Assembly (NCBI GenBank): GCA_964407285.1
Contig: CAYOVG010000182.1
Coordinates: forward strand, 1-13,630
Reading direction: 5' to 3'
Origin: CAYOVG01 sp964407285
Lineage (GTDB): Bacteria; Desulfobacterota; Syntrophobacteria; Syntrophobacterales; Syntrophobacteraceae
DNA: 13,630 nucleotides
The notes below the pieces were generated by a model that did no database searches, was not told where the DNA came from, and saw only the letters and a list, made by a program, of their open reading frames with translations. The number at the start of each line of letters is the position of its first letter. Positions within the stretch are counted from its first letter, which is position 1. A program made the translations under genes and the position numbers. Below are positions 6,540-13,630 of the stretch, piece by piece.

Positions 6540-7313
6540 ATGCGACGACGCAAGCTCGAATATCAGCCTCAGGCGAGCAACAGGTGGATCGTCACCTACA
6601 CGGACCTCGCCATCCTCCTGATGACCTTTTTCGTGCTTCTGGCCGGTATGTCCAGCAGGGACCGAAACCGCATACGAAAGGCGATGGGTTCGATGGACGG
6701 GACCTTCGGTCTCCAGCGTGACCTGTTCGACGCCGGTTCCGCGGGACGCAAAAATGCGGGAAGGCATGCCGGCAAGGCGTCTCCCGGCGCTGATCTCGAT
6801 GTCGATACCCTCAGGTTTTCGGCGGAAGCGAACAAAGTCGGAAACGACGTGCAGGTTTACGGGGAGAACGGCAAGACTGTCATACGGATCGACCGCAAGG
6901 CTCTCTTCCAGCCGGAGTCCTCGACCCTGCTGCCGGACATGCGGCGATACCTGCGGAATCTCGCCGACCGCCTTCGCGAAAGCCGGGACGGGATCGACAT
7001 CCGAGGATACGCAAACCGCCACGAGAGCATCGACAGTCCATTCTGGCCCGGCAATACGTGGGAGATCTCCGCCCGGCGGGCCCGGATCGTACACGACTTT
7101 TTCAAGGATCACGGCATACCGGTGAGGCGCATGAGCGCGCGGGGCTACGGGGACCTGCACCCCGTGTACGAAACCGGTACGGGCCGCGGTGCTCCCGACC
7201 CGGAAGAAATGGACGCCCGCGTGGAAATCATATTGGGTCCCAATCCCACCGTTCCCGCTCTGCCGGACGATAAGAGGCCGGGGAAAACTTCCTTTTGGCG
7301 GTTCCCCTGGTAA
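6540..7313 (+). CDS. MotB-like protein 1 (MotB plug/TM helix plus OmpA-like domain)
   Basis: A 257-residue inner-membrane protein with the MotB layout: a basic N-terminus, one transmembrane helix at about 16-37 (WIVTYTDLAILLMTFFVLL) containing Asp22, the counterpart of the ion-binding Asp32 of E. coli MotB, then a linker and an OmpA-like domain at about 105-232. That domain keeps NTWEISARRARIV (172-184), with Arg180 at the peptidoglycan-contact position, and GYGDLHP (202-208), but the usual GHTD is GYAN (156-159). It should anchor to peptidoglycan and conduct or sense ion flow as a stator part. No motA is adjacent. GAGG lies 7 nt before the ATG and there is no in-frame alternative ATG after the stop at 6468. 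A dedicated stator, a stator-associated ring part or an unrelated TolR/OmpA role remain possible. Confidence 0.85.
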   Translation: MRRRKLEYQPQASNRWIVTYTDLAILLMTFFVLLAGMSSRDRNRIRKAMGSMDGTFGLQRDLFDAGSAGRKNAGRHAGKASPGADLDVDTLRFSAEANKVGNDVQVYGENGKTVIRIDRKALFQPESSTLLPDMRRYLRNLADRLRESRDGIDIRGYANRHESIDSPFWPGNTWEISARRARIVHDFFKDHGIPVRRMSARGYGDLHPVYETGTGRGAPDPEEMDARVEIILGPNPTVPALPDDKRPGKTSFWRFPW

Positions 7314-7520
7314 GGGGCTGTCGCTCGCAGGGATTCGCCTCACAGGAGTTTCCGTCACGGACAACGATGTTGTCGACTTTGGCCCGGTTCCCGGTGGACG
7401 AACCGTGGACCCTTCGGGTTGCGGGTATGGGGCAATCGGTTTCTCTTCTCCCCCCCTTCGGGGGAAAGGGGACTCACCATGCGTGCAGAGCACAAAGGCG
7501 GATGAGAGGGAGGCGAGACC
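7314..7520. other. 207-bp spacer between the MotB-like genes
   Basis: No gene is supported. It contains two small palindromes (TCCGTCACGGA at 7351-7361 and ACAACGATGTTGT at 7361-7373), an inverted heptamer copy (7415-7426) and CCCC-TTCG-GGGG (7453-7464), a UUCG-type hairpin without a T-tract. The final 20 bases include GAGGGAGG, the ribosome-binding site of the second MotB-like gene. Confidence 0.65.
7415..7426 (-). repeat. Inverted heptamer fragment between the MotB-like genes
   Basis: CGGGTTGCGGGT is the reverse complement of ACCCGCAACCCG found in array B. The flanking context (TC before; GGGGCA after) matches the copy at 6320-6332, so these two spacers share a small dispersed element. Confidence 0.6.
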
Positions 7521-8294
7521 ATGAAACGGAAGCGGCGGGTCCGGACATCCGGAGATGAAACCGGGCAAGGGACGGCATGGCTCATAACCTTCTCCGACCT
7601 GGCTACCGTGCTCCTCGCGTTCTTTGTTCTTCTCGTCTCCATGTCCACTCTCGACCGCAATCAGCTCCGGTGGGCTTTTCGTAGTTTCGAAACCGCGTCC
7701 AAGACGGGGGGGCCCGCGCCTGCGGGGGAGGGAACCTCTCCGCAGGGCATCGACGCGGCCATGCTGGACCTTGCCGGGAGCCTCAAGAGCCTGGCGCCGG
7801 GAGGGGTGCGCATCCTGGATAAAATTTCCGGTTCCGGCGGTCCGGGGAACGGGGCCGAATTCCCCGGTTCCACGGAGGCGGCGGTCTGGATACGAAAGGG
7901 CAAGGGGGGGGAATTTTTTTCCGTCCTGCTGGGAAGCAGTTTCCTCTTCGGGCAGGGGGAGATGGCGGTTTCTCCGGGGGCCCACCAGGTGCTCGAAAAA
8001 ATCGGCGACTTCATCCGAAGGTCGGACGGCATGGTTTTCATCGACGCCCATGCGGCCGGAAACGGCATCGCCGACGACGGGGCCGGGTTTGCGCCGGGGC
8101 AGGAGAATGCCGTCTCCATGGCGCAGTCGCTGGCCGTCCTTCATTTTTTCCTGACTCAATGCAATATCGATCCGGGCCGCATGGCGATGGGGGCGTACGG
8201 CGGTCTGCATCCGCTTACCGGCTCCGCCGGGTCGCCGGGCGCAAAGATGGCGAACGGCCGGGTCGAGATCATCCTGGAGCATGTGGCACAATAG
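7521..8294 (+). CDS. MotB-like protein 2 (MotB plug/TM helix plus diverged OmpA-like domain)
   Basis: A second 257-residue MotB-like protein, the same length as its upstream neighbour. The transmembrane helix at about 19-40 (WLITFSDLATVLLAFFVLL) keeps the channel aspartate as Asp26. The next stretch, MSTLDRNQLRWAF, matches MSSRDRNRIRKAM of protein 1, so the two are paralogues. The linker is Gly/Pro-rich. The OmpA-like domain (about 130-252) is recognisable from FFSVLLGSSFLFGQGEMAV, GAYGGLHPL and GRVEIIL, but GHTD is replaced by DAHA (175-178) and the peptidoglycan-contact Arg by Gln202 in VSMAQS. Cell-wall anchoring may therefore be weakened. GAGGGAGG upstream supports the ATG. It ends 36 bp before flgJ, so it probably shares the transcript with flgJ-flgN-flgK-flgL. 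Confidence 0.82.
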   Translation: MKRKRRVRTSGDETGQGTAWLITFSDLATVLLAFFVLLVSMSTLDRNQLRWAFRSFETASKTGGPAPAGEGTSPQGIDAAMLDLAGSLKSLAPGGVRILDKISGSGGPGNGAEFPGSTEAAVWIRKGKGGEFFSVLLGSSFLFGQGEMAVSPGAHQVLEKIGDFIRRSDGMVFIDAHAAGNGIADDGAGFAPGQENAVSMAQSLAVLHFFLTQCNIDPGRMAMGAYGGLHPLTGSAGSPGAKMANGRVEIILEHVAQ

Positions 8295-8330
8295 TTGAAT
8301 CGCCGAGGGTGCGGGGGAGGAGAGAGTACA

Positions 8331-8804
8331 ATGGTCAAGCCGATCGATACGGATCTGAAGACAGGGTTGAAGACGGACCTCAAGGGAGACGGAGTGGAGG
8401 TGCGCAAGAAACGCCTGAAGGAAGCCTGCAAGGATTTCGAAGCGGTCATGACCGGCTACATCTTCAAGGCGATGCAGTCCAACCCTCTCAAGGTCGAGGA
8501 ACCCGATCACGGTCGGGCCATGTTCGAGGAAATGCTGTGCGAGGCCACCGCGACGGAAGCAAGCCGGCGCGACAATCTCGGGATCGGCGATGTTCTCTAC
8601 CGGCAGCTCCTGCCCATGGTCAGAGTGCAACAGGACGGGGAGGATGCGCAGACGCCGGCGCCCGAGGGAGCGCGGACGCAGGAATCGGCGGAAGCGCGGG
8701 CGAAAGATTCGGAGGCGGCGGGGACGACGGAGTTAAAGGAATCCGCCGGTTCTTCCGATACAAACAGTGAGGCGTCTTCGAAAGTCGAGCGCAAAGAACC
8801 GTAG
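8331..8804 (+). CDS. flgJ: Rod-binding/rod-capping protein FlgJ, single domain
   Basis: A 157-residue protein with the FlgJ N-terminal rod-binding domain at about 31-98: KDFEAVMTGYIFKAMQS, EEMLCEATATEASRR, GIGDVLYRQLLP. It lacks the C-terminal muramidase domain of enterobacterial FlgJ, as in many other bacteria, so a separate peptidoglycan hydrolase must open the wall for the rod. Residues 101-157 are a low-complexity Glu/Ala/Ser/Thr tail. The ATG at 8331 is preferred over the in-frame TTG at 8295 because GGAGGAG (8317-8323) precedes it at good spacing and the domain begins after it. It is separated by 15 bp from flgN. FlgJ is expected to act in the periplasm as the scaffold for FlgF and FlgG. 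Confidence 0.88.
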   Translation: MVKPIDTDLKTGLKTDLKGDGVEVRKKRLKEACKDFEAVMTGYIFKAMQSNPLKVEEPDHGRAMFEEMLCEATATEASRRDNLGIGDVLYRQLLPMVRVQQDGEDAQTPAPEGARTQESAEARAKDSEAAGTTELKESAGSSDTNSEASSKVERKEP

Positions 8805-8819
8805 AGGAGCGACCTGACG

Positions 8820-9281
8820 ATGAAAAGCCAGGATACGAAATCGAGAGGGGCCGTGGAGCTTGCGCAGGCCTGCATCGATACGGCGGAGCAGTTGCTGGCC
8901 GTGCTCGGCCGGGAAGCGGAAATACTCAAGAGTTTCAGCGCGAAGGACCTGCTGGAAGTCCTTCCGAAGAAGGAATTTCTTACCGGCGACCTGGCGCGCG
9001 GGGTGAAAGCCTACGGTGAGTTGAAGGAGCGGGGCGAGGGGCTCGCCGACACGGACCCGATGAGACTACGCCTGAGGGCATGCCTGGAAGCCGTGGGACG
9101 GCAAAACGAAACCAACCGCCTTTTCATAGAGAGTTCGCTTTCTTTCTGGGGGGATTTGCTGGAGATTTTCTTTCCTCCGTCCTACGGTCCCGGACAGATG
9201 GGCGCACACGGGCAGATCGGCGCAAAGTCGAAACAGAGGCCATACCCCCAAAAGGGGCTTTCATTCAGCATGGAGGCCTGA
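8820..9281 (+). CDS. flgN: FlgK/FlgL export chaperone FlgN
   Basis: A 153-residue, mostly helical cytoplasmic protein of the FlgN family, which keeps the hook-filament junction proteins unfolded and delivers them to the export gate. Evidence is moderate at sequence level: a long helical N-terminal half, the NETNRLFIESSLSFWGDLLE helix at about 96-115, then FFPPSYGPGQMG and a C-terminal KGLSFSMEA, which is the usual FlgN ending. Position directly before flgK is the strongest support. GGAG lies about 13 nt before the ATG. Its stop is separated from the flgK ATG by one base, and the flgK ribosome-binding site (GGAGG) sits inside its last codons, so the two are translationally coupled. Confidence 0.82.
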   Translation: MKSQDTKSRGAVELAQACIDTAEQLLAVLGREAEILKSFSAKDLLEVLPKKEFLTGDLARGVKAYGELKERGEGLADTDPMRLRLRACLEAVGRQNETNRLFIESSLSFWGDLLEIFFPPSYGPGQMGAHGQIGAKSKQRPYPQKGLSFSMEA

Positions 9282-9282
9282 G

Positions 9283-10671
9283 ATGTCTCTGAACGCCACC
9301 CTCGAAATATCGCGAAATACGCTGCTGAACACTCAGCAACTCATCCAGACCGGCAACAACAACATCAGCAACGCCGACAACAAGGCGTATGCCCGGCAGT
9401 CGGGGGTGGTTTCGAGCAACGTGGCCGTGCGCCGGGGAGCGGCATACCTGGGAATGGGCGCGAGCCTCGATCAGATCATCCAGAACAGGGAAAGCTTCAT
9501 CGAACGTCAACTGCTGAACGGGAGGTCGCAGGAATCCCAGTACACGACGCTCAACGACCGGCTCTCACAGGTGGGCGCCTACTTCTCCGACGACGGGGAA
9601 ACAGGGATCACGAACCTCGCCGGTAAATTCTGGAGCGCCTGGGAAAGCCTCACCAAGAACAACGGCGAGTCCGAAAAGACGGGCGTGTACCAGGCCGCGC
9701 TGAACCTGGCGAGCGGCATCAACCAGATCCACGAGAGCCTGGACGACAGCGCCGTGAGCCTCAAGGAAGAAATCAGCGACAACGTCGATAAAATCAATGG
9801 GCTTCTGGAGAAGATCTACAATTACAACGAGAAGATCGCCAAGAGCGAGATGCCCGGCGCGACGGCGAACGACCTGCGGGACCAGCGCTACAAGGCGCTG
9901 AGCGAGTTGTCCGAGCTGATCTCCGTCAACTACTCGGAAGACGACAACGGGATCATGACGGTGAGCACCGGGACTTCCACGAATCTCGTTTCCGGCTCGC
10001 CGCCCGTGCTGCACCAGTTGAGATACAATCCCGACAGCGACGGGGATACATTCACCATCACCCTGGACAGCGAGTCCGGCAAGAAGCTGGCCGAGTTCAA
10101 GGACACCGCGCCCTACGCCGCGGTTACAGGCGACCACGAAGTCCGGTACGGCGTCGAATTCTCGGGCAAAGTGAAGGGGCTGTTGCAGTCCCTGAACAAT
10201 GTCACGGAGTATTCGGCCAGGCTGGACACGTTCAAGGACGCCCTGATCGATTGGACGAACGTCACCTACAACAAAGGGCTGACGACGACGCAGAATATCT
10301 TCAGCACTTCGGCGACGGACTACATCAGCGTCGATTCGACGCTCACGGCGAGCGGCATCGCCTCCTCCCAGGCGCTGAGAATGGCGAATCTCCAGGATGC
10401 GGAAATCCCGGCCCTCGGGGACGTTACGTTCAGCAGCTACCTGAGCACGATCCAGGAGCAGCTCGGGCTGGACCAGTCGGACGCCACTTCGCAGGCCGAG
10501 TTCAAAGCGGCTTACCTGGAGACGATGGAGGCTCAGCAGCAGGCCGTTTCCGGAGTTTCCATCGATGAAGAAACGGTGAACCTGATCAAGTACCAGCAGA
10601 TCTACCAGGCTGCCGCGAAAGTGGTTCAAACGACGAAAGACCTGATGGAGACGACCATCCAGATGGTTTAG
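9283..10671 (+). CDS. flgK: Hook-filament junction protein 1, FlgK (HAP1)
   Basis: A 462-residue axial protein joining hook to filament, exported through the flagellar type III apparatus without a cleaved signal. The N-terminal D0/D1 helices contain TGNNNISNADNKAYARQ (23-39), the FlgK version of the rod/hook signature. YLGMGASLDQI and the DLRDQRYKALSELSELI helix at about 197-213 are family features. The C-terminus VNLIKYQQIYQAAAKVVQT and LMETTIQMV is characteristic. Length is at the short end of the family's range, so the variable outer domain is small. It starts one base after the flgN stop, using GGAGG within flgN, and is followed 43 bp later by flgL. Confidence 0.96.
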   Translation: MSLNATLEISRNTLLNTQQLIQTGNNNISNADNKAYARQSGVVSSNVAVRRGAAYLGMGASLDQIIQNRESFIERQLLNGRSQESQYTTLNDRLSQVGAYFSDDGETGITNLAGKFWSAWESLTKNNGESEKTGVYQAALNLASGINQIHESLDDSAVSLKEEISDNVDKINGLLEKIYNYNEKIAKSEMPGATANDLRDQRYKALSELSELISVNYSEDDNGIMTVSTGTSTNLVSGSPPVLHQLRYNPDSDGDTFTITLDSESGKKLAEFKDTAPYAAVTGDHEVRYGVEFSGKVKGLLQSLNNVTEYSARLDTFKDALIDWTNVTYNKGLTTTQNIFSTSATDYISVDSTLTASGIASSQALRMANLQDAEIPALGDVTFSSYLSTIQEQLGLDQSDATSQAEFKAAYLETMEAQQQAVSGVSIDEETVNLIKYQQIYQAAAKVVQTTKDLMETTIQMV

Positions 10672-10714
10672 GCGATAGGGTTGATGCGCGTGATGCGGGC
10701 AAAGGGGGGCGGCG

Positions 10715-11695
10715 ATGCGAGTGACGTTTTCCACGACCTACGACAAGATGACTTCCAATATCCAGAAGAGGTCGGAGAGCATCGACCGGCTTTCCACGTC
10801 CCTGACCAACGGCAACAGGCTCCAGGTTCCGGGCGACGACCCTCTGGCGTGGGCGAGCGCCCTGGATATCAAGCAGAAGCTCGCCGAATACGGCGACTTC
10901 AAGAAAAACCTGGACTTCGCCCAGGGGTGGAACGAGACCACGGAAGATGCGCTGAACCAGATGTACGACCTGATCACCAAGGCCAGGGACATCGCCGTCG
11001 GATCGCTCAAAACCACCGATACCACGGACCGGAGCGCCTACATCAACCAGTTGAACGACATCATCGAGCAGTTCTCTTCGCTGGCCGACACGAAGTACGG
11101 GAACCGGTACATATTCGGGGTGAATGCGACCCAGAGCCTCTTCAGCTTGAACTACGGCAGCGCCACGGACTCGACGGACGTTACATCCATCGACGTTTTC
11201 AGCAGCAATACCAACGCCAATGTGGGCATCACCGCGGCGGTAGCCGCCGACCTGGGCCTGCTTGACGACACCCTGGAGGTTCGGGTGGGGAAGGGCCGCA
11301 CCGAGACCGTCAACGTGAACGGCCAGGAGGTGTTCTGGGAGGATACGGCCGACCCGCAGTCCAGTATCTTCCAGCAACTCTACAACCTTAAGGAGGCGAT
11401 CCGGAGCAACAACACCACGACGCCGACCATCGAGGACCAGCTCGGAGACCTCGAGACCGCCCAGGACCGGATCGGCGCGCAGGTCACCCTCGTCGGCGCG
11501 CGGCTCTCGAACGTGGAATGGCAGCAGGAGATGCTCACTAAAATGAAGAGCGGCGAGACGGAACGGCTGGCCGACCTGGCCGACACGGACTACGCCGAGG
11601 CCGCCACGCAGCTCGCGCAGAAGCGGATCGCCTACGAGGCGGCCCTCAAGGTCACGGGCATGCTCAAAGGCTTGAATCTGCTGAGCTACGTATAA
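10715..11695 (+). CDS. flgL: Hook-filament junction protein 3, FlgL (HAP3)
   Basis: A 326-residue flagellin-like junction protein that sits between FlgK and the filament. The N-terminal D0/D1 segment has IDRLSTSLTNGNRLQVPGDD (23-42), the flagellin/FlgL core. The TTEDALNQMYDLITKARDIA helix and DTKYGNRYIFGV fit FlgL. The C-terminal helices (RLSNVEWQQEML, ending KGLNLLSYV) mirror flagellin D0. GGGGGG 5-10 nt before the ATG at 10715 serves as ribosome-binding site. It is the last gene of the plus-strand run. csrA and fliW, which often follow flgL, are absent here; instead a convergent kinase gene ends 24 bp away with no terminator hairpin between. Confidence 0.94.
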   Translation: MRVTFSTTYDKMTSNIQKRSESIDRLSTSLTNGNRLQVPGDDPLAWASALDIKQKLAEYGDFKKNLDFAQGWNETTEDALNQMYDLITKARDIAVGSLKTTDTTDRSAYINQLNDIIEQFSSLADTKYGNRYIFGVNATQSLFSLNYGSATDSTDVTSIDVFSSNTNANVGITAAVAADLGLLDDTLEVRVGKGRTETVNVNGQEVFWEDTADPQSSIFQQLYNLKEAIRSNNTTTPTIEDQLGDLETAQDRIGAQVTLVGARLSNVEWQQEMLTKMKSGETERLADLADTDYAEAATQLAQKRIAYEAALKVTGMLKGLNLLSYV

Positions 11696-11719
11696 CGATC
11701 GCCGCCGGGTGGCCGGGTG

Positions 11720-13630
11720 TTACAAACCCTTTGAAATGGAGACGCAGAAAGTCACTCCTCTGTGCTCTCCCGGCTCCACCCAGGCCTCGCCGCCGTGCCG
11801 GCCGGCGACTTCCTTCACGATGGCCAGTCCAAGTCCCGTTCCCTGCACGCCCCGTGACGTGGAATTCCTTCGGAAAGGCTCAAAAACCGTTCGGGAGTCT
11901 TCAGTTCCTATCCCCCGCCCGTCGTCGCCGACTTTGATGACGTAGCAATCGGCGCACTCCTCGCAACAGACCCTTACCTCCCGAAGCTCATCGCCGCCAT
12001 ACTTCAATGCGTTGTCCACGAAATTGCGCATCACCCTGAGAACGCAGAGCCTGTCCGCCCTGATATCGAGGTCGTTTTCCGGTTCCAGCCAGTTGATGTT
12101 CCTCGCCTCGAACTGAACCGAGAACTCATTCCTGATGATCCGCGCTATTTCGCCGATCCTGATTGTCTCGATCGTCAAAGGCGCTTCCTTGGAGGCTATG
12201 AAGAGATTGATCTTCTGGACGAAATCGGCGATGTGTTCGCAAGCCTTGATGATCTGTTCACAGTATTTCCTGCCCCTCTCATCCAGGACCTGGCCGTACT
12301 GCCTGGCCAGGAGCAACGTAAGCCCGTGAGTGGCCATGGTCGGGCTCTTCAGGTCGTGAACCACCGAATAGGCGAACAACTTCAGCTTCTCGCTGCTCTG
12401 AATCAGGGCATCCTCCATCCGTTTGCGCTCGCCGATTTCCCGATGCAGCTCCTCGTTGGCCCGCACGAGTTCGGCGGTGCGTTCCGCCACCCGCAACTCC
12501 AGTTCCTCATTGGCGCGGCGTAGCGCCTCTTCGGCGCACTTACGGTCGCTAATGTCGAGAATGACCCCGACCAGTCCAACCACGGAATCGGACGAATCCA
12601 GAAAGACGGACTTGTAGAAGACGACGTCGTGCCTGCTGCCGTCCGCGTGCACCACGGAAGTTTCGTAGACCTGGATTCCGCGCTCCTGGAGCAAAGCCAA
12701 ATCCATCTTGTGGTACAGATCCGCCAGTTTCGCCGGAGCCAGGTCGTGGACGCTCTTTCCGACGATCCGTTCCCTGCCGAGTCCCAGGAACTCTTCGAAC
12801 GCTTTGTTGCATCCCAGGTACAGGCCGGCCGCATTTTTGTAGAAGATGGGACTCGGGATAGTGTTCATCAAGGATTCCAGGAACCGCAACTGGTTCTGGA
12901 GCGCATGTTCCGTCTCGACACGTTTGGTCACGTCGAACATCACACCCTGGAGCATTATCCGCTGTCCGGCCTCATTGCGCACGACCACGGCTTCATCGCG
13001 GAGCCACACGGTCCTTCCGTTCCGGTCGAGCATCCGGTACTCCGCAACGAAAGGCCCCCCGGTCGCCTGGCTCGACGCAACTTCGCGCACCACACGTTCC
13101 CGGTCTTCCGGGTGAAGCCTTTTGAACCAGATGTCCGGGTCGGCCTCGTATTCATCCCGCGAATAACCGAGAATGGATTCCACCCGGGGGCTGATGTAGG
13201 TGGTGGTGCTCGTTTCGTCCAGTGCGGCGGTGTAAGTGATTGCGGGGATCTGCTCCACGAGCGTCCTGTATTTCGCTTCCGACTGGAGCAGAGCGCTCTC
13301 CATGCTCTTGCGCTCGGCAATTTCAGCCTTCAGAGATTCATTGGTAGCCGCGAGTTCGTTTTGTATCCGGCTGAAAATGAGGACTTCGTAGGAAAGGGCC
13401 GGCAAGTAGGCAGCCAGTTGCAGGACATGCCAGAGCCACCAGCCGAGGTGCCAGCATGACGGCGACAACTGAAAAGTCATGCCGGACACGGCGAAAAGAA
13501 GACAAAGATAGGCGAAGAAAAGCTCGTCGGCGCTTCTCCGGACCCGGTACCAGATTACATGCCGCAGCGCAGCCGCAAAGAAGAGCAACCCTCCGGCCAC
13601 ATTCATGGCGGAAGCGCCGGGTACCAGCGC
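11720..13630 (-). CDS. Membrane-anchored PAS-PAS sensor histidine kinase (N-terminus may extend past window)
   Basis: The frame runs from the TAA at 11720-11722 to the window edge; the first ATG inside is at 13606 (628 residues), but eight further codons upstream stay open, so the real start may lie outside. Counting from that Met: hydrophobic segments at about 3-20, 27-47 and 52-79 form a membrane sensor region; PAS/PAC 1 spans about 105-230 (EYRMLDRNGRTVWLRDE); PAS 2 about 240-355; a charged coiled coil 355-400; the HisKA box has VHDLKSP with phospho-acceptor His417; the ATPase domain shows RNFVDNALKYGG (N box), DDGRGIG (561-567) and GTGLGLA (589-595). All catalytic motifs are intact. There is no receiver domain and no response regulator nearby. 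It is convergent with flgL, so a link to flagellar control is unproven. Confidence 0.93.
   Translation of the reverse strand, partial: ALVPGASAMNVAGGLLFFAAALRHVIWYRVRRSADELFFAYLCLLFAVSGMTFQLSPSCWHLGWWLWHVLQLAAYLPALSYEVLIFSRIQNELAATNESLKAEIAERKSMESALLQSEAKYRTLVEQIPAITYTAALDETSTTTYISPRVESILGYSRDEYEADPDIWFKRLHPEDRERVVREVASSQATGGPFVAEYRMLDRNGRTVWLRDEAVVVRNEAGQRIMLQGVMFDVTKRVETEHALQNQLRFLESLMNTIPSPIFYKNAAGLYLGCNKAFEEFLGLGRERIVGKSVHDLAPAKLADLYHKMDLALLQERGIQVYETSVVHADGSRHDVVFYKSVFLDSSDSVVGLVGVILDISDRKCAEEALRRANEELELRVAERTAELVRANEELHREIGERKRMEDALIQSSEKLKLFAYSVVHDLKSPTMATHGLTLLLARQYGQVLDERGRKYCEQIIKACEHIADFVQKINLFIASKEAPLTIETIRIGEIARIIRNEFSVQFEARNINWLEPENDLDIRADRLCVLRVMRNFVDNALKYGGDELREVRVCCEECADCYVIKVGDDGRGIGTEDSRTVFEPFRRNSTSRGVQGTGLGLAIVKEVAGRHGGEAWVEPGEHRGVTFCVSISKGL

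Noticed and set aside
7450..7464. Intrinsic terminator between the MotB-like genes
   Set aside because: A short CCCC-TTCG-GGGG hairpin followed by AAAGGGG, without a T-tract.
8295..8330. TTG start for flgJ giving 12 extra residues
   Set aside because: The ATG at 8331 has GGAGGAG at proper spacing, and the upstream codons are not like any FlgJ N-terminus.
6417..8630. Minus-strand open frame of 737 codons opposite both MotB-like genes
   Set aside because: It mirrors two well-supported plus-strand genes and the spacers around them, has no recognisable domain, and long antisense frames are expected from GC-rich codon use.
9565..10734. Minus-strand 389-codon frame opposite flgK
   Set aside because: Same codon-bias shadow; flgK on the plus strand is unambiguous.

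Overview
The window holds the distal rod, ring and hook-junction part of a flagellar gene cluster from a GC-rich (roughly 60%), diderm, flagellated bacterium. L-ring (FlgH) and P-ring (FlgI) genes require an outer membrane and peptidoglycan. The order flgF-flgG-flgA-flgH-flgI-...-flgJ-flgN-flgK-flgL, a sigma-54 promoter in front of it, a single-domain FlgJ and short tandem repeats in the spacers fit a deltaproteobacterium in the broad sense (Desulfobacterota/Syntrophobacterota-like). That placement is inference. A run of ten Ns at 6220-6229 shows a draft assembly, so the true distance across that point is unknown.

Layout. 1-555 (minus): the first 185 codons of a secreted clan GH-A-like glycoside hydrolase, cut by the window edge. 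556-1207: divergent non-coding region with a near-perfect -24/-12 promoter at 1160-1174 and, 120-150 bp upstream of the expected transcript start, two copies of a 9-bp direct repeat 31 bp apart, where a sigma-54 activator would bind. 1208-6214 (plus): flgF, flgG, flgA, flgH, flgI, encoding rod, P-ring chaperone, L-ring and P-ring. 6215-6539: assembly gap, a very G-rich tract and repeat fragments. 6540-8294: two tandem 257-residue MotB-like proteins (one transmembrane helix with the ion-channel aspartate, then an OmpA-like domain), with no motA beside them. 8331-11695: flgJ, flgN, flgK, flgL, tightly packed. 11720-13630 (minus): a membrane-anchored two-PAS sensor histidine kinase, convergent with flgL; its reading frame is open to the window edge.

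How it works together. FlgJ caps the growing rod made partly of FlgF and FlgG. FlgA chaperones FlgI into the P ring around the rod, and FlgH makes the L ring. FlgN escorts FlgK and FlgL, which join hook to filament. The two MotB-like proteins are presumably stator or stator-associated parts, but which MotA-type partner they use cannot be seen here.

The spacers from flgA to the second MotB-like gene are unusually long (about 175-335 bp) and repeat-rich: an 8-bp tandem repeat, two arrays of a 7-bp tandem repeat, and inverted copies of the same 7-bp motif at three further sites. flgF-flgG and flgJ-flgN-flgK-flgL are compact. The least ordinary content is the MotA-less MotB-like pair, the heptamer family and the activator-site candidate. 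I see no defence system, CRISPR array, insertion sequence or RNA gene.
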